Part shown: positions 1 to 6,254 of the stretch, in pieces | Layout of the letters: each line of letters opens with the position of its first letter | How positions within the stretch are numbered: the stretch's first letter is position 1 | The notes under the pieces: generated by a model | What the model was told of the DNA's origin: nothing | The model's input: the letters and a program-made list of their open reading frames with translations, nothing else | Database searches by the model: none | Translations under genes and position numbers: made by a program | DNA from: DASPRM01 sp035319065 | GTDB lineage: Bacteria; Acidobacteriota; Terriglobia; Terriglobales; Acidobacteriaceae | Assembly: GCA_035319065.1 (NCBI GenBank) | Contig: DATHDM010000274.1 | Span: forward strand, 1 to 17,177 | Length of the DNA: 17,177 bases | Reading direction: 5' to 3'

Positions 1-1210
1 ACTTGTCCACCGTTACAGCCCAGGCATTCAAGTCCCTTTCGCTTGGCACATCTTCGGCGCGCGTGTAGACGATACGGCTATCGGGCAACCACAACAGGGC
101 GAAACCCAGCCTGCCCTGCGACAACAAGATATGCGAGTGGCCGTTCCGCCATTCGTTAACCTCGATGGTATCAGTGGACTGCATATACCCCGTCAGGTGT
201 CGTCTGACATACGCGATCCTTCGACCGTCGGAAGACCACGTGGTTCTGCCCAGATAGTCATCCCGGACGGCAGGCACAACTTTGGTCTGTTCCGTTCCAT
301 CGGTGCGCATGACCCATATCTCTTCTCGCCCCTGTGGTGCTCGGGTGAAGGCAACGTACAATCCATCGGGGGATACGACGCCTTTCTGTGCATCGTCAGC
401 GAGCTTGCGAGGCTCACCGCCGAAAACCGAAACTTTCCACAAGCTCGGCTGCGCTCCCGTTGTTTCCACATGATCAACCAGCACATGGGCGCTGTCTGGA
501 AACCAGCTGTCGATGTGCGCAGAAAAATCTTTGGGCAAAGGCCAGGCGTGGGTTTCTCCGGTCTGGAGCAGTTTCAAATACAGCCCGGTTGTGTCGGAAT
601 AAGCCAGGTACTTGCCGTCGGGCGAGATCGCCGCACTATCCACCGGATTGTCAGACGAGTTGGTCGTGAGTCGGCGCTCCCGGATTTCGGCAGGCCTCGA
701 GGTGTATCGCCAAATCGCCAGGGCGCCGCCTGCCCCAACTACCGCCCCGATCAAAGCCACCACAAGCCAGCGGAAATGTGTACGAGGCGGTAAAGGTGGT
801 AGCTCAAGTGCGGTAGTCGTCTCTGTTGGCAAGGGAGTCGAGTTGTCAACCGCCATCGCGGGTGTCGACCCATTACTCGGACTGACCGGAGCTATGAAGC
901 GGTAGCCGCGCTTGGCTACGGTTTCTATGTAGCGGGGATGGTCGGCGTCGTCGTCCAGCGTCTGGCGAAGCTTGCGAATGGCAGTGTTCAACCCGACATC
1001 GAAGTCAACAAAGGTATCCGCCGGCCACAGTTTTCGCTGCAGCTCTTCCCGGGTGACGATTCTGCCGGCATTCGCCAGAAGTTCCGCCAAGACTTGAAAG
1101 GGCTGCTGCTGCAACCTGAGGCGGACACCATTCTTGCGCAGCTCACCTGCTTGCGCGTCCAGCTCGAATTGCCCGAAGCGGATAATGCGGGATTGACTGA
1201 CCTCGGCCAT
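1..1210 (-). CDS. Winged-helix / TM / TolB-propeller transcriptional regulator (CadC/ToxR-like), 3' end outside window
   Basis: The minus frame is open from the ATG at 1210 through the window edge, giving 403 codons with no stop. Residues 9-109 form an OmpR/PhoB-type winged helix (Trans_reg_C): FGQFELD at the start, REELQRKLWP in the middle and the wing motif AKRGYRFIAPV at the end. A single hydrophobic segment at about 148-167 (WLVVALIG...) is a membrane span. From about 185 onward there are TolB/PD40-type beta-propeller repeats, each marked by SPDG or SSDG followed by YLAY, YVAF or RIAY. This is a one-component, membrane-anchored regulator: DNA-binding domain in the cytoplasm, sensory propeller in the periplasm. 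The start is firm because an in-frame TAG lies 24 bases upstream with no other start codon between; a purine-rich GAGCGAGG abuts the ATG. Acidobacteriota carry many such proteins. The ligand is unknown. Target genes may include the divergent neighbour, which is inference only. Confidence 0.9.
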   Translation of the reverse strand, partial: MAEVSQSRIIRFGQFELDAQAGELRKNGVRLRLQQQPFQVLAELLANAGRIVTREELQRKLWPADTFVDFDVGLNTAIRKLRQTLDDDADHPRYIETVAKRGYRFIAPVSPSNGSTPAMAVDNSTPLPTETTTALELPPLPPRTHFRWLVVALIGAVVGAGGALAIWRYTSRPAEIRERRLTTNSSDNPVDSAAISPDGKYLAYSDTTGLYLKLLQTGETHAWPLPKDFSAHIDSWFPDSAHVLVDHVETTGAQPSLWKVSVFGGEPRKLADDAQKGVVSPDGLYVAFTRAPQGREEIWVMRTDGTEQTKVVPAVRDDYLGRTTWSSDGRRIAYVRRHLTGYMQSTDTIEVNEWRNGHSHILLSQGRLGFALLWLPDSRIVYTRAEDVPSERDLNAWAVTVDK

Positions 1211-1400
1211 CCTCGCTCTGCCGGATCCTGGAGTGGGATGAGTCTAACACCGTCAGCTTCCCACAAATCCCCAAGTTCTGTCCGCGCGAGCGGAGATGAC
1301 TTCCATAATTTCAGAATGGCCGGTGTGTTGTCCTGATATTTCAGCGCCACCATAGCCTCCGCTTCACCAACTCCGCGGTACAGAAGACAGAATTGAAGTT

Positions 1401-1430
1401 CTTCTTTTCAACAACTTAGTTGAACAGAAG
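1401..1430. promoter_or_regulatory. 30-bp near-perfect dyad, candidate operator
   Basis: The arms are CTTCTTTTCAAC (1401-1412) and GTTGAACAGAAG (1419-1430), separated by AACTTA. The arms are reverse complements at 11 of 12 positions. The site lies between two divergent genes, about 108 bp upstream of the ATG at 1538 and 190 bp upstream of the ATG at 1210, so it has no reason to be a terminator. A weak -35 (TTGAAG, 1393-1398) with a poor -10 (TTAGTT, 1416-1421) would place the dyad over a promoter for the downstream gene. The regulator family is not identifiable from the sequence. Confidence 0.5.
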
Positions 1431-1450
1431 CAAAACAGTCGGAAGCCAGA

Positions 1451-1521
1451 GCCGGTCCATTGTGCGGAAACGCGAATCGGGCAAAAGTGGCGCCTGTCAG
1501 CCGGCCCAACCGGCAATTTTT
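1451..1521 (+). promoter_or_regulatory. Possible leader attenuator: GC hairpin plus T-run ahead of RBS
   Basis: GCCGG (1500-1504) and CCGGC (1510-1514) form a 5-bp stem with a 5-nt loop, followed directly by AATTTTT (1515-1521). That resembles a small intrinsic terminator sitting just before the ribosome-binding site of the next gene. GCCGGT at 1451-1456 is complementary to ACCGGC at 1509-1514 and could form a competing structure. The stem is short, so this is only a suggestion. Confidence 0.25.
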
Positions 1522-1537
1522 AAGAGGAGGCACACCA

Positions 1538-1963
1538 ATGAAAAGCGTTCGCACCCTGACAACGATTTGCCTGCTAATCGCCGCCACCACCCTTTTTGCC
1601 CAGACCCAAAATCGGCAACTCCTGACGGCCAAGATACCGTTCGACTTCTCGGTTGGCAGCAGTTCATTGCCAGCGGGTCAGTACAGCATCTCCACCGTGC
1701 TGCCAGAGAGGATGATCCGCATTGACAGTGCCGATGGGCAGCATTCCGTGATCGTCAAAACTCTCCCGAATTATTCCAGTTCGCCTTCCGGGAACTGCCG
1801 CCTGGTCTTCAATCGCTATGGAGACGAGTACTTCCTCGCCCAGGTCTGGGTTGCTGGGGAGAATGTCGGTCGGAATCCGATCTTGAGCGGACGAGCCATC
1901 GAGTCGGCCAAGGGCTCCTCCCCGCAGACCATGACCGTGGCTGCGAAGCTCAGCCACCGCTAG
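1538..1963 (+). CDS. Small secreted protein of an acidobacterial 'LPAG.Y' type, function unknown
   Basis: This is a 141-residue protein with a clear signal peptide: MKSVRT, then a hydrophobic stretch 7-20, and likely cleavage after TTLFA (21). The mature part is short and beta-rich. It has the pattern PFDFSVGSSSLPAGQYSI (34-51), followed by RIDSADGQHSVIV and a single cysteine at 87. Proteins with this F-x-F-x-V-G...LPAG-x-Y pattern are numerous in Acidobacteriota. I know of no assigned function. The start was chosen at 1538 because a strong ribosome-binding site, AAGAGGAGG (1522-1530), sits 7 bases upstream and the signal peptide begins there. The frame is open further upstream, but that part has neither feature. 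The gene is monocistronic: it is followed by two tandem terminator hairpins, and preceded by a dyad and a possible attenuator. Confidence 0.85.
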   Translation: MKSVRTLTTICLLIAATTLFAQTQNRQLLTAKIPFDFSVGSSSLPAGQYSISTVLPERMIRIDSADGQHSVIVKTLPNYSSSPSGNCRLVFNRYGDEYFLAQVWVAGENVGRNPILSGRAIESAKGSSPQTMTVAAKLSHR

Positions 1964-1984
1964 AAGGCTTATTTAAGATCCCAG

Positions 1985-2013
1985 AAATGGACACACCTGG
2001 AACGTCCATTTTT
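1985..2013 (+). terminator. Intrinsic terminator, first of two
   Basis: AAATGGAC (1985-1992) pairs with GTCCATTT (2004-2011), giving an 8-bp perfect stem and an 11-nt loop. The right arm runs into a T-tract ending at 2013. It lies 21 bp after the stop of the small secreted protein. Confidence 0.6.
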
Positions 2014-2018
2014 CGGGC

Positions 2019-2051
2019 GAGAAAAGCCGCCGGAATCTGGCGGCTTTTCTC
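2019..2051. terminator. Intrinsic terminator, second of two (13-bp perfect stem)
   Basis: GAGAAAAGCCGCC (2019-2031) pairs perfectly with GGCGGCTTTTCTC (2039-2051) around a 7-nt loop. There is a T-tract in the right arm and A-tract symmetry in the left, so it could work in both directions. It follows the first hairpin by 5 bp and isolates the small secreted protein gene from the hydrolase gene. Confidence 0.75.
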
Positions 2052-2172
2052 TTATCTTGTCCAGGCAATGTGGCTACAATTCGTCAAGGTCGATACCAGC
2101 CCAATAAGTGCTCCCATCCCGAGCTATGATGTTGTCGCTTGCCATCACAGAGGCCCAGCCAAGGAGATATCC

Positions 2173-2928
2173 ATGATGACTGAGCACGAGAAGATCCAAG
2201 AAATGATTCGCCAGAAAGAACAAGCACCCCTGGCGCTCGACCCCAAGCGAACTGCGCTCATTATCGTTGATGTCCAACGCTTCTTCACCCAGCCTGACTC
2301 CGAGTTTGCCCAAGTTTTCCAAAGGCTCGCGCCAGGAGCTATCGATGGCTACTTCCAACGAGTGAACTCCGCGGTGTTGCCGAAAATTAAAGAATTGCAG
2401 CATTGCTTCCGGTCGCTGGGGCTGCCCGTAATCTTCTGTGTCTTTGGCTCGTATGCACAGAACGGTCGCGACCTTCCGTGTTGGTTGAAGGATTTTGACA
2501 AGCTCGGCCTCCAATTGCTCGGTCGCCGCCCGAATCCCGTCGTGAATGGGGCCAGTTGGCAAGTTGATGACGCCGTCGCCCCAGTGCCGGGCGAACTCAT
2601 CATCAACAAGACTTCTAGCGGCGCACTCAGTTCCACAAACCTCGACCAGACTCTCCACAACATGGGCATCACCTCACTCGCTGTTTGCGGCTTGACCACC
2701 GCAGTCTGCGTAGGCCTGACCGCGCGCCAAACCGCTGATCGCGGTTTCCGCGTCGTTATGGTGAGTGATGCGTGCACCGAACTCTCGCAGGAAATGCACG
2801 AGGCCGCTCTCCAGCCTTTCAGCCATGTTTTCGGACAGGTGCGTTCTACGCAGGAACTGACGAATTTCCTCGCCGCAGGGAGTTCCGCATTGATGGCCCC
2901 TGAAGCCGTCTCCCTCGCTGCTTCCTGA
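2173..2928 (+). CDS. Isochorismatase-family cysteine hydrolase
   Basis: This is a 251-residue cytosolic alpha/beta protein of the isochorismatase-like superfamily, which also includes nicotinamidase and N-carbamoylsarcosine amidase. The catalytic triad is visible: Asp33 in ALIIVDVQ, Lys146 in IINKTSSG, and the nucleophile Cys179 in GLTTAVCVGLTARQTADRG. The cis-peptide that usually precedes the cysteine fits TTAV. The conserved RGFRVVMVSDAC strand (190-201) follows. The N-terminal 24 residues are a charged extension, and the C-terminal ~25 residues are a small-residue tail outside the fold. The start is ATG 2173 (or 2176), with AAGGAGA at 2161-2167 as ribosome-binding site; the frame is open upstream to 1987, but that part contains the terminators. 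The substrate cannot be told from the sequence, and no siderophore or nicotinamide genes are adjacent. It is probably monocistronic, with a weak TACAAT at 2075-2080 as a possible -10. Confidence 0.88.
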   Translation: MMTEHEKIQEMIRQKEQAPLALDPKRTALIIVDVQRFFTQPDSEFAQVFQRLAPGAIDGYFQRVNSAVLPKIKELQHCFRSLGLPVIFCVFGSYAQNGRDLPCWLKDFDKLGLQLLGRRPNPVVNGASWQVDDAVAPVPGELIINKTSSGALSSTNLDQTLHNMGITSLAVCGLTTAVCVGLTARQTADRGFRVVMVSDACTELSQEMHEAALQPFSHVFGQVRSTQELTNFLAAGSSALMAPEAVSLAAS

Positions 2929-2980
2929 AGCCGGTGCCGCGGTTGTGGAAGGATTCTTCAGTATTTTGGCACAAAGGATT

Positions 2981-3056
2981 TGGTGGACCTGGTCGGGATC
3001 GAACCGACGACCTCTTCCATGCCATGGAAGCGCGCTCCCAGCTGCGCCACAGGCCC
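2981..3056 (-). tRNA. tRNA-Ala, anticodon GGC
   Basis: The reverse strand folds as a complete 76-nt cloverleaf. The acceptor stem GGGCCTG pairs with CAGGTCC and includes a G3-U70 wobble, the classic alanine identity element. The D stem is GCGC/GCGC. The anticodon stem is CTTCC/GGAAG with loop ATGGCAT, so the anticodon is GGC. The T stem is GTCGG/CCGAC with loop TTCGATC. The discriminator is A and the 3' CCA is encoded. It lies 52 bp beyond the hydrolase stop codon, on the opposite strand. Confidence 0.97.
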
Positions 3057-3100
3057 ACAATGGGGAAGGTGCGGCCGCATCAACCCCGACCGCATCCCAT

Positions 3101-3129
3101 ATTTTCGCCTAGAGAAATGGCTTAGTCAA
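3101..3129 (-). promoter_or_regulatory. Candidate sigma-70 promoter for tRNA-Ala
   Basis: On the minus strand TTGACT (3124-3129) is separated by 17 bp from GAAAAT (3101-3106). They match consensus at 5/6 and 4/6. The predicted start near 3094 leaves a leader of about 37 nt before the mature tRNA. The bases after the -10 are G-rich, as in stringently controlled stable-RNA promoters. Confidence 0.45.
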
Positions 3130-3352
3130 ACCTGGCCGCATCCGCGCAGCCGCGCCTTTCCCTTACTGGCCCTCCACCTCGCGGCTTGCGTCTTCCCCGC
3201 CCCGCCATTTAGCCTGCGAGTAAACTAGCAGGAGAGGCCTGTCTGAGGAACTCAAGGCAATTGCCGCCCAGAGTCCAGTAAGAATTGCGTTGACCACTGT
3301 GCCAAAAAAACAATGCGGCCAAACTGCCAACGGAAATTGCGGTGACCACGCG
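3130..3352. other. Gap between tRNA promoter and next gene
   Basis: No gene is supported here. The part 3191-3226 (TCTTCCCCGCCCC, then GTAAACT) resembles the beginning and end of the promoter-like repeat at 15353-15395, but the TTGACC core is missing. TAAACT at 3221-3226 could be a -10 for the next gene, although no convincing -35 sits 17 bp upstream of it. Confidence 0.3.
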
Positions 3353-4102
3353 ATGAAGAATTCCATTCTGCTGGATTATCCAGGTTCATGTCCGGCTGCC
3401 TGCCTGGCGGTCGTGCTCTTCGTCTGTCCCGGCGCCGGGGCGCAGTCTGCTCAAACCGGAATCACCCCCTCCGGCGGCGCATCGGCTTCCTCCTCGCTCC
3501 CCGCGCCCACTCCTCCCCCGCCCGACGTCACCACGCTCAGCCAGCTGCAGAAGCTTTCGCAAGCCACGCTCGCCGACCTGAAGAGCCTGCGCATCGAGAA
3601 GTGGAAGGGCGATGCCACCACCAGGAACCAGGCGATCAACAATTCCGAATCGCTACAGCGCAATCTCGCAGGCGCGCTGCCCGGCATGATCGACCAGGTC
3701 CGGACTTCCCCCATCAGCTTTCCCGCCAACTTCAAGCTCTATCGCAATGTGAACGCGCTGTGCGACGTGCTCTCGGAGCTGACCAACACCGCCCGCCAGT
3801 ACGCGCCGCGCGACGATTTCCAGGCGCTCTCCACCGATAACGACAACCTGAAAGAGATCCGCCGCCTCATGGGAGACCGCATGGAGAACCTTGCCACTTA
3901 CAAGGAGAATCTCCTGGTCAAGCTGCAGTCGCAGTCGTCGGCCCCGGCGCCAGTCCCCACTGCCCCGGCTCTTCCCAAGAAGATCGTGGTGGACGACACC
4001 CAGCCCAAGAAGCCGGCCAAGAAGAAACCGGCGACTCCGCCTCCCGCCTCCACGCCCACCCAGCCTGCCAGCCCCTCGACGGGAACCCAGCCCCCCAGGT
4101 AG
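3353..4102 (+). CDS. Secreted helical protein with Pro/Lys-rich tail, function unknown
   Basis: I do not recognise this family. The 249-residue product has a signal peptide with a hydrophobic stretch at about 15-28 and likely cleavage after GAGA (30). A Ser/Pro-rich linker (39-58) follows. The central region (about 60-192) is predicted to be largely helical, with TTLSQLQKLSQATLADLKSL, a KWKGD motif at 83-87 and a conserved-looking ISFPANFKLYRNVNALCDVL stretch. The tail (198-249) is low-complexity and contains PKKPAKKKP and many PT/PA repeats, like a wall- or peptidoglycan-associated linker. The start at 3353 was chosen because the signal peptide begins there; the frame is open back to a TTG at 3290. 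Its ribosome-binding site is weak (GGTGA, 3341-3345). It is on the same strand as the sigma-factor gene, 279 bp ahead, so probably transcribed separately. Confidence 0.75.
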   Translation: MKNSILLDYPGSCPAACLAVVLFVCPGAGAQSAQTGITPSGGASASSSLPAPTPPPPDVTTLSQLQKLSQATLADLKSLRIEKWKGDATTRNQAINNSESLQRNLAGALPGMIDQVRTSPISFPANFKLYRNVNALCDVLSELTNTARQYAPRDDFQALSTDNDNLKEIRRLMGDRMENLATYKENLLVKLQSQSSAPAPVPTAPALPKKIVVDDTQPKKPAKKKPATPPPASTPTQPASPSTGTQPPR

Positions 4103-4195
4103 CCGGCGGCGCTTCCATCATCCTCGCTCGCCAGCCTCCTCCTCGTCCTCCCGATCTGGGCTGCTGGTTACCGAGTGCGGCCCAGGTTACCTCCG

Positions 4196-4224
4196 GGAAC
4201 AAAAGCCTGCCCCGTGGGGTCTAA
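4196..4224 (+). promoter_or_regulatory. Candidate ECF-type promoter upstream of the sigma-factor gene
   Basis: GGAACAA (4196-4202) is followed by 16 bp and GTCTAA (4219-4224). The arrangement resembles RpoE-class promoters (GGAACTT, 15-16 bp, then TCTGA or TCAAA). A start near 4231 gives a leader of about 150 nt before the GTG at 4382. Such a site would fit the positive autoregulation common for ECF sigma factors. A small CCCC-GT-GGGG inverted repeat falls in the spacer. The rest of the 4103-4381 gap shows nothing else I can support. Confidence 0.35.
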
Positions 4225-4381
4225 GTTAACGAGGTGGACTCGCTTGCGGCGGCGATTTTCCGGCCTGGCCCGTCTGCGCGGCGGCGCATCAGGCGGCGGA
4301 AACCGGGCTCTGGCCGCCACCAGCGGTTACCCGCGCGTGTTGTTGAGACGCGCACTTCCTGCTAATGTTGGAGGCAACGCC

Positions 4382-5110
4382 GTGGATTTTCCGGCGGGAG
4401 CAGCAACCTTGGGTACCCTGGCTGGCACTTTGCAAGTGCGGGCGCAAGAGGCCTCGATCGTCGCCGATCTGAAGACCGGCTCCGAGGACGCCTATGCCTG
4501 GTTGATTGCTCAGTATCAGGCTCCTGTCTACAGCCTGGTCCACCGCATAATCAACGACCCCGCCGACGCAGCCGACACCACCCAGGATGTCTTCCTCAAA
4601 GTCTTTCGCGGCATGCGGCACTTCAATGGCGCCTCCAGCCTGAAGACCTGGATCTACCGCATCGCCCTGCACGAAGCTTCCAATCGCCGCCGCTGGTGGT
4701 TCCGCCACAAGTCGCGCGAGACCTCTATGGAGCGCATCCCACCCGATCCCCAGCATGAGCCCGCAATCGCGCTCAAGGAAGTCCTCATCGATGACGGCCA
4801 GTCGCCGTTCGACAACTGCGTGCGGGGTGAACTCCGCGAGCGAGTCGAGCGCGAGCTCCGCGAGGTGGCTGAGCCTTACCGCACCACCCTGATCCTGCGC
4901 GATATTGAAGAGCTTTCCTACGAAGAGATCGCGGAAGTGATGGAGGTCTCGCTGGGAACGGTCAAGTCGCGTCTGACGCGCGGACGCGACTCGCTCAGAA
5001 AGCGATTGGAAAAGTGTCTGCCGGAGGTGAGTCCGGAGCTGTCCTCCTCAGCACGTCAGGCCCGCGCGGAAGCGCGTGTGCCCGGCCGGGAAGTTGAGGC
5101 TACGTCATGA
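4382..5110 (+). CDS. ECF-family RNA polymerase sigma factor (RpoE-like)
   Basis: This is a 242-residue sigma-70 family protein with only regions 2 and 4. Region 2 (about 24-105) contains AWLIAQYQAPVYSLVHRIIN, the DTTQDVFLKVFRG motif (65-77, core-polymerase contact) and SSLKTWIYRIALHEASNRRR (-10 recognition). Region 4 (about 155-210) contains EPYRTTLILRDIEELSYEEI and the helix-turn-helix VSLGTVKSRLTRGRDSLRKRL. The start is GTG 4382, because GGAGG (4370-4374) lies 7 bases upstream; the longer open frame back to 4175 encodes unrelated Arg/Gly-rich sequence and would run through the candidate ECF promoter. The last codons overlap the next gene by 4 bases (ATGA), so the two are translationally coupled as sigma and anti-sigma. 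The C-terminal 30 residues after region 4 are a variable extension. The regulon is unknown. Confidence 0.95.
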   Translation: MDFPAGAATLGTLAGTLQVRAQEASIVADLKTGSEDAYAWLIAQYQAPVYSLVHRIINDPADAADTTQDVFLKVFRGMRHFNGASSLKTWIYRIALHEASNRRRWWFRHKSRETSMERIPPDPQHEPAIALKEVLIDDGQSPFDNCVRGELRERVERELREVAEPYRTTLILRDIEELSYEEIAEVMEVSLGTVKSRLTRGRDSLRKRLEKCLPEVSPELSSSARQARAEARVPGREVEATS

Positions 5111-5763
5111 CCTGCGCCCAGGCAAAATCGTTGTCCACCGCCTATCTGGATGGCCGGCTCGAGGGCCGCGACTACCACGCCATGGAGCGCCACCTGCTCG
5201 CCTGCGCTCCCTGCCAGGCGAACATTCAGGGCTTGCAGCAGACCCAGCAATTCCTCTCTTCGTTGGGACGCTGGCCCGCCCCGGCCGATCTGGCCCTGCG
5301 GCTGCGCTCCGCCATCTCGCGCGAGGCAGCCGCCGTGCGCCGCGATCCCTTCGCCCTGCTGCGCCTGCGCCTGGAGAATGCGCTGAATGCCTTCATGGTC
5401 CCGGCCACCGCGGGCTTGCTGAGCGCCATCGTTATTTTCGGATTGCTCATCGGCTTCTTCGCCCTCCCCGCGCAGATCGACGATGTCCCCACCATGCTCT
5501 ACACCCCGCCGGAGCTGGCCATTGCCCCCTTTGGCCTCAGCCAGCCCGTCAACGGCGAATCGGTTGTGATTGAGGCTTATGTCGATGCCAACGGGCGGGT
5601 GCAGGACTACCGCGTGCTGGCGGCGCCGGAAAGCTCCACCCTCTCCAACTCCGACCTGAAGAACATGCTCATCTTCACCGTGTTCCGCCCGGCAACCTCC
5701 TTCGGCCGTCCCACCGCCGGACGCGCCATCCTCTCCTTCTCCAAGGTCAATGTGAAAGGCTAA
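5107..5763 (+). CDS. Membrane anti-sigma factor: zinc-finger N-terminus plus TonB-C-like periplasmic domain
   Basis: This is a 218-residue partner of the sigma factor, starting at an ATG inside that gene's stop (ATGA overlap). The N-terminus has the zinc-binding anti-sigma signature with Cys3 and His29-x3-Cys33-x2-Cys36 (HLLACAPC). A helical linker (about 40-95) leads to one membrane span at about 98-120. The periplasmic part is short. Residues 150-216 read VVIEAYVDANGRVQDYRVL..., then FRPA, then GRAILSFSKV. That is the pattern of the TonB C-terminal domain: a strand, DxxGRV, then a W/F-RFxPA-like turn, then a final strand ending in F. The expected role is to hold the sigma factor at the membrane until an envelope signal releases it. 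The fusion to a TonB-C-like domain is unusual and hints at signals arriving from an outer-membrane receptor (inference). The anti-sigma call is firm; the periplasmic domain call is moderately firm. Confidence 0.9.
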   Translation: MTCAQAKSLSTAYLDGRLEGRDYHAMERHLLACAPCQANIQGLQQTQQFLSSLGRWPAPADLALRLRSAISREAAAVRRDPFALLRLRLENALNAFMVPATAGLLSAIVIFGLLIGFFALPAQIDDVPTMLYTPPELAIAPFGLSQPVNGESVVIEAYVDANGRVQDYRVLAAPESSTLSNSDLKNMLIFTVFRPATSFGRPTAGRAILSFSKVNVKG

Positions 5764-5790
5764 GCCCGGGCGCATGCCCCCACGTCTCCC

Positions 5791-5824
5791 ACGTCTCCCG
5801 ACCCGGGGCGACTGACGGGGACGT
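5791..5824 (+). terminator. Hairpin after anti-sigma gene, possible terminator
   Basis: ACGTCTCCC (5791-5799) pairs with GGGGACGT (5817-5824) with a one-base bulge. It starts 28 bp after the anti-sigma stop codon. There is no T-tract after it, so it may be only an mRNA-stabilising hairpin. Confidence 0.3.
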
Positions 5825-6049
5825 ATCATCCGAGACGATAATGACCTCCAGGCCTGCAGCGTCCCCCTCACGACCCATTGTGGTCACGCCAGCCGTTTAC
5901 CCAACCTGTTCCTGAAACGCGAGGCGCGAGCGTGGACGGGAGCGATAACGGAAACGCGAGCGGGAGCGGACTTACCAAACGTGCGGCAAGCCCTCCTTTG
6001 GCTTGAGTGGGGTAATTCCACGGCTCGCGCAACCCTGAACTGTGGGCGC

Positions 6050-6076
6050 CCCATCCTGAGCCCAGCGAAGGGTGGG
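6050..6076. repeat. REP-like intergenic palindrome
   Basis: CCCATCCT (left arm ending at 6057) pairs with AGGGTGGG (6069-6076), allowing one G-U pair, around an 11-nt loop containing GAGCCCAGCGA. The core 'CATCCTGAGC...AGCGAAGG.TG' resembles intergenic palindromes that recur in genomes of many soil bacteria. Only one copy is in this window, so its repeat nature is recalled from general knowledge rather than seen here. Confidence 0.35.
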
Positions 6077-6132
6077 CGGCGATCCTGCCCGCAGTGCCAG
6101 GCCTGTGGCAAATTCCCCGCAATCCCTATTCT

Positions 6133-6165
6133 CCCCGCCCCGTTTGACCTCCGCCACACTCGCCC
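6133..6165 (+). repeat. ~33-bp direct repeat, copy A
   Basis: It matches 15355-15388 in the same orientation, differing by one C/G substitution and one extra C in the C-run of copy B. It contains GTTTGACC, and TTGACC (6144-6149) would be a good -35. Unlike copy B, there is no -10 at 16-18 bp (CCGCTG at 17), so this copy looks like a promoter fragment. Confidence 0.75.
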
Positions 6166-6200
6166 ACCGCTGTGATCGATTGGCGGCGACGGTAGTCCAT

Positions 6201-6219
6201 CTTGCAATTTGCGTGCAAG
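6201..6219 (+). promoter_or_regulatory. Small dyad upstream of the secreted protein gene
   Basis: CTTGCA and TGCAAG are perfect 6-bp arms separated by 7 bp, 36 bp ahead of the GTG at 6255. TTGCAA within it could act as a -35, with a weak -10 near 6225. It is a possible operator, without a recognisable regulator. Confidence 0.3.
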
Positions 6220-6254
6220 TTGCTAGAGTTTCAGCAATAGAGCAAGTGGACTCC

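Larger units (their letters stand above)
5764..6254. other. 490-bp gene-free region rich in short repeats
   Basis: No coding frame here looks real. It holds a 9-bp unit CCCACGTCT in tandem (5779-5796) and a hairpin at 5791-5824. GAAACGCGAG occurs twice (5914-5923 and 5951-5960) in a GAGCG-rich stretch. A REP-like hairpin (6050-6076), one copy of a ~33-bp dispersed repeat (6133-6165) and a small dyad (6201-6219) follow. GC content and texture change around the 33-bp repeat, where the lower-GC block begins. Confidence 0.7.

Noticed and set aside
131..793. A 220-codon open frame on the plus strand
   Set aside because: It is antisense to the winged-helix/TolB regulator, which shows clear domain motifs in the minus frame that runs off the window.
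988..1353. A 121-codon minus frame overlapping the regulator start
   Set aside because: It is out of frame with the winged-helix domain and encodes no recognisable motif.
1987..2172. A 62-codon N-terminal extension of the isochorismatase-family protein
   Set aside because: The extension would be translated through a terminator hairpin and has no ribosome-binding site; AAGGAGA before 2173 decides the start.
4175..4381. A 69-codon N-terminal extension of the sigma factor
   Set aside because: It is Arg/Gly-rich, unlike any sigma domain, and overlaps the candidate promoter. GGAGG before GTG 4382 supports the shorter form.
5056..5871. A 271-codon open frame on the minus strand
   Set aside because: It is antisense to the anti-sigma gene, and its Gly/Glu/Arg-rich product has no domain.
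5779..5960. Short tandem and direct repeats considered as a CRISPR array
   Set aside because: Units are 9-10 bp with only two copies each and irregular spacing; there are no cas genes in the window.
5884..6207. Small minus-strand frames in the repeat-rich gap
   Set aside because: They run through the REP-like hairpin and the dispersed repeat, have no domain, and several frames overlap with equal claim.
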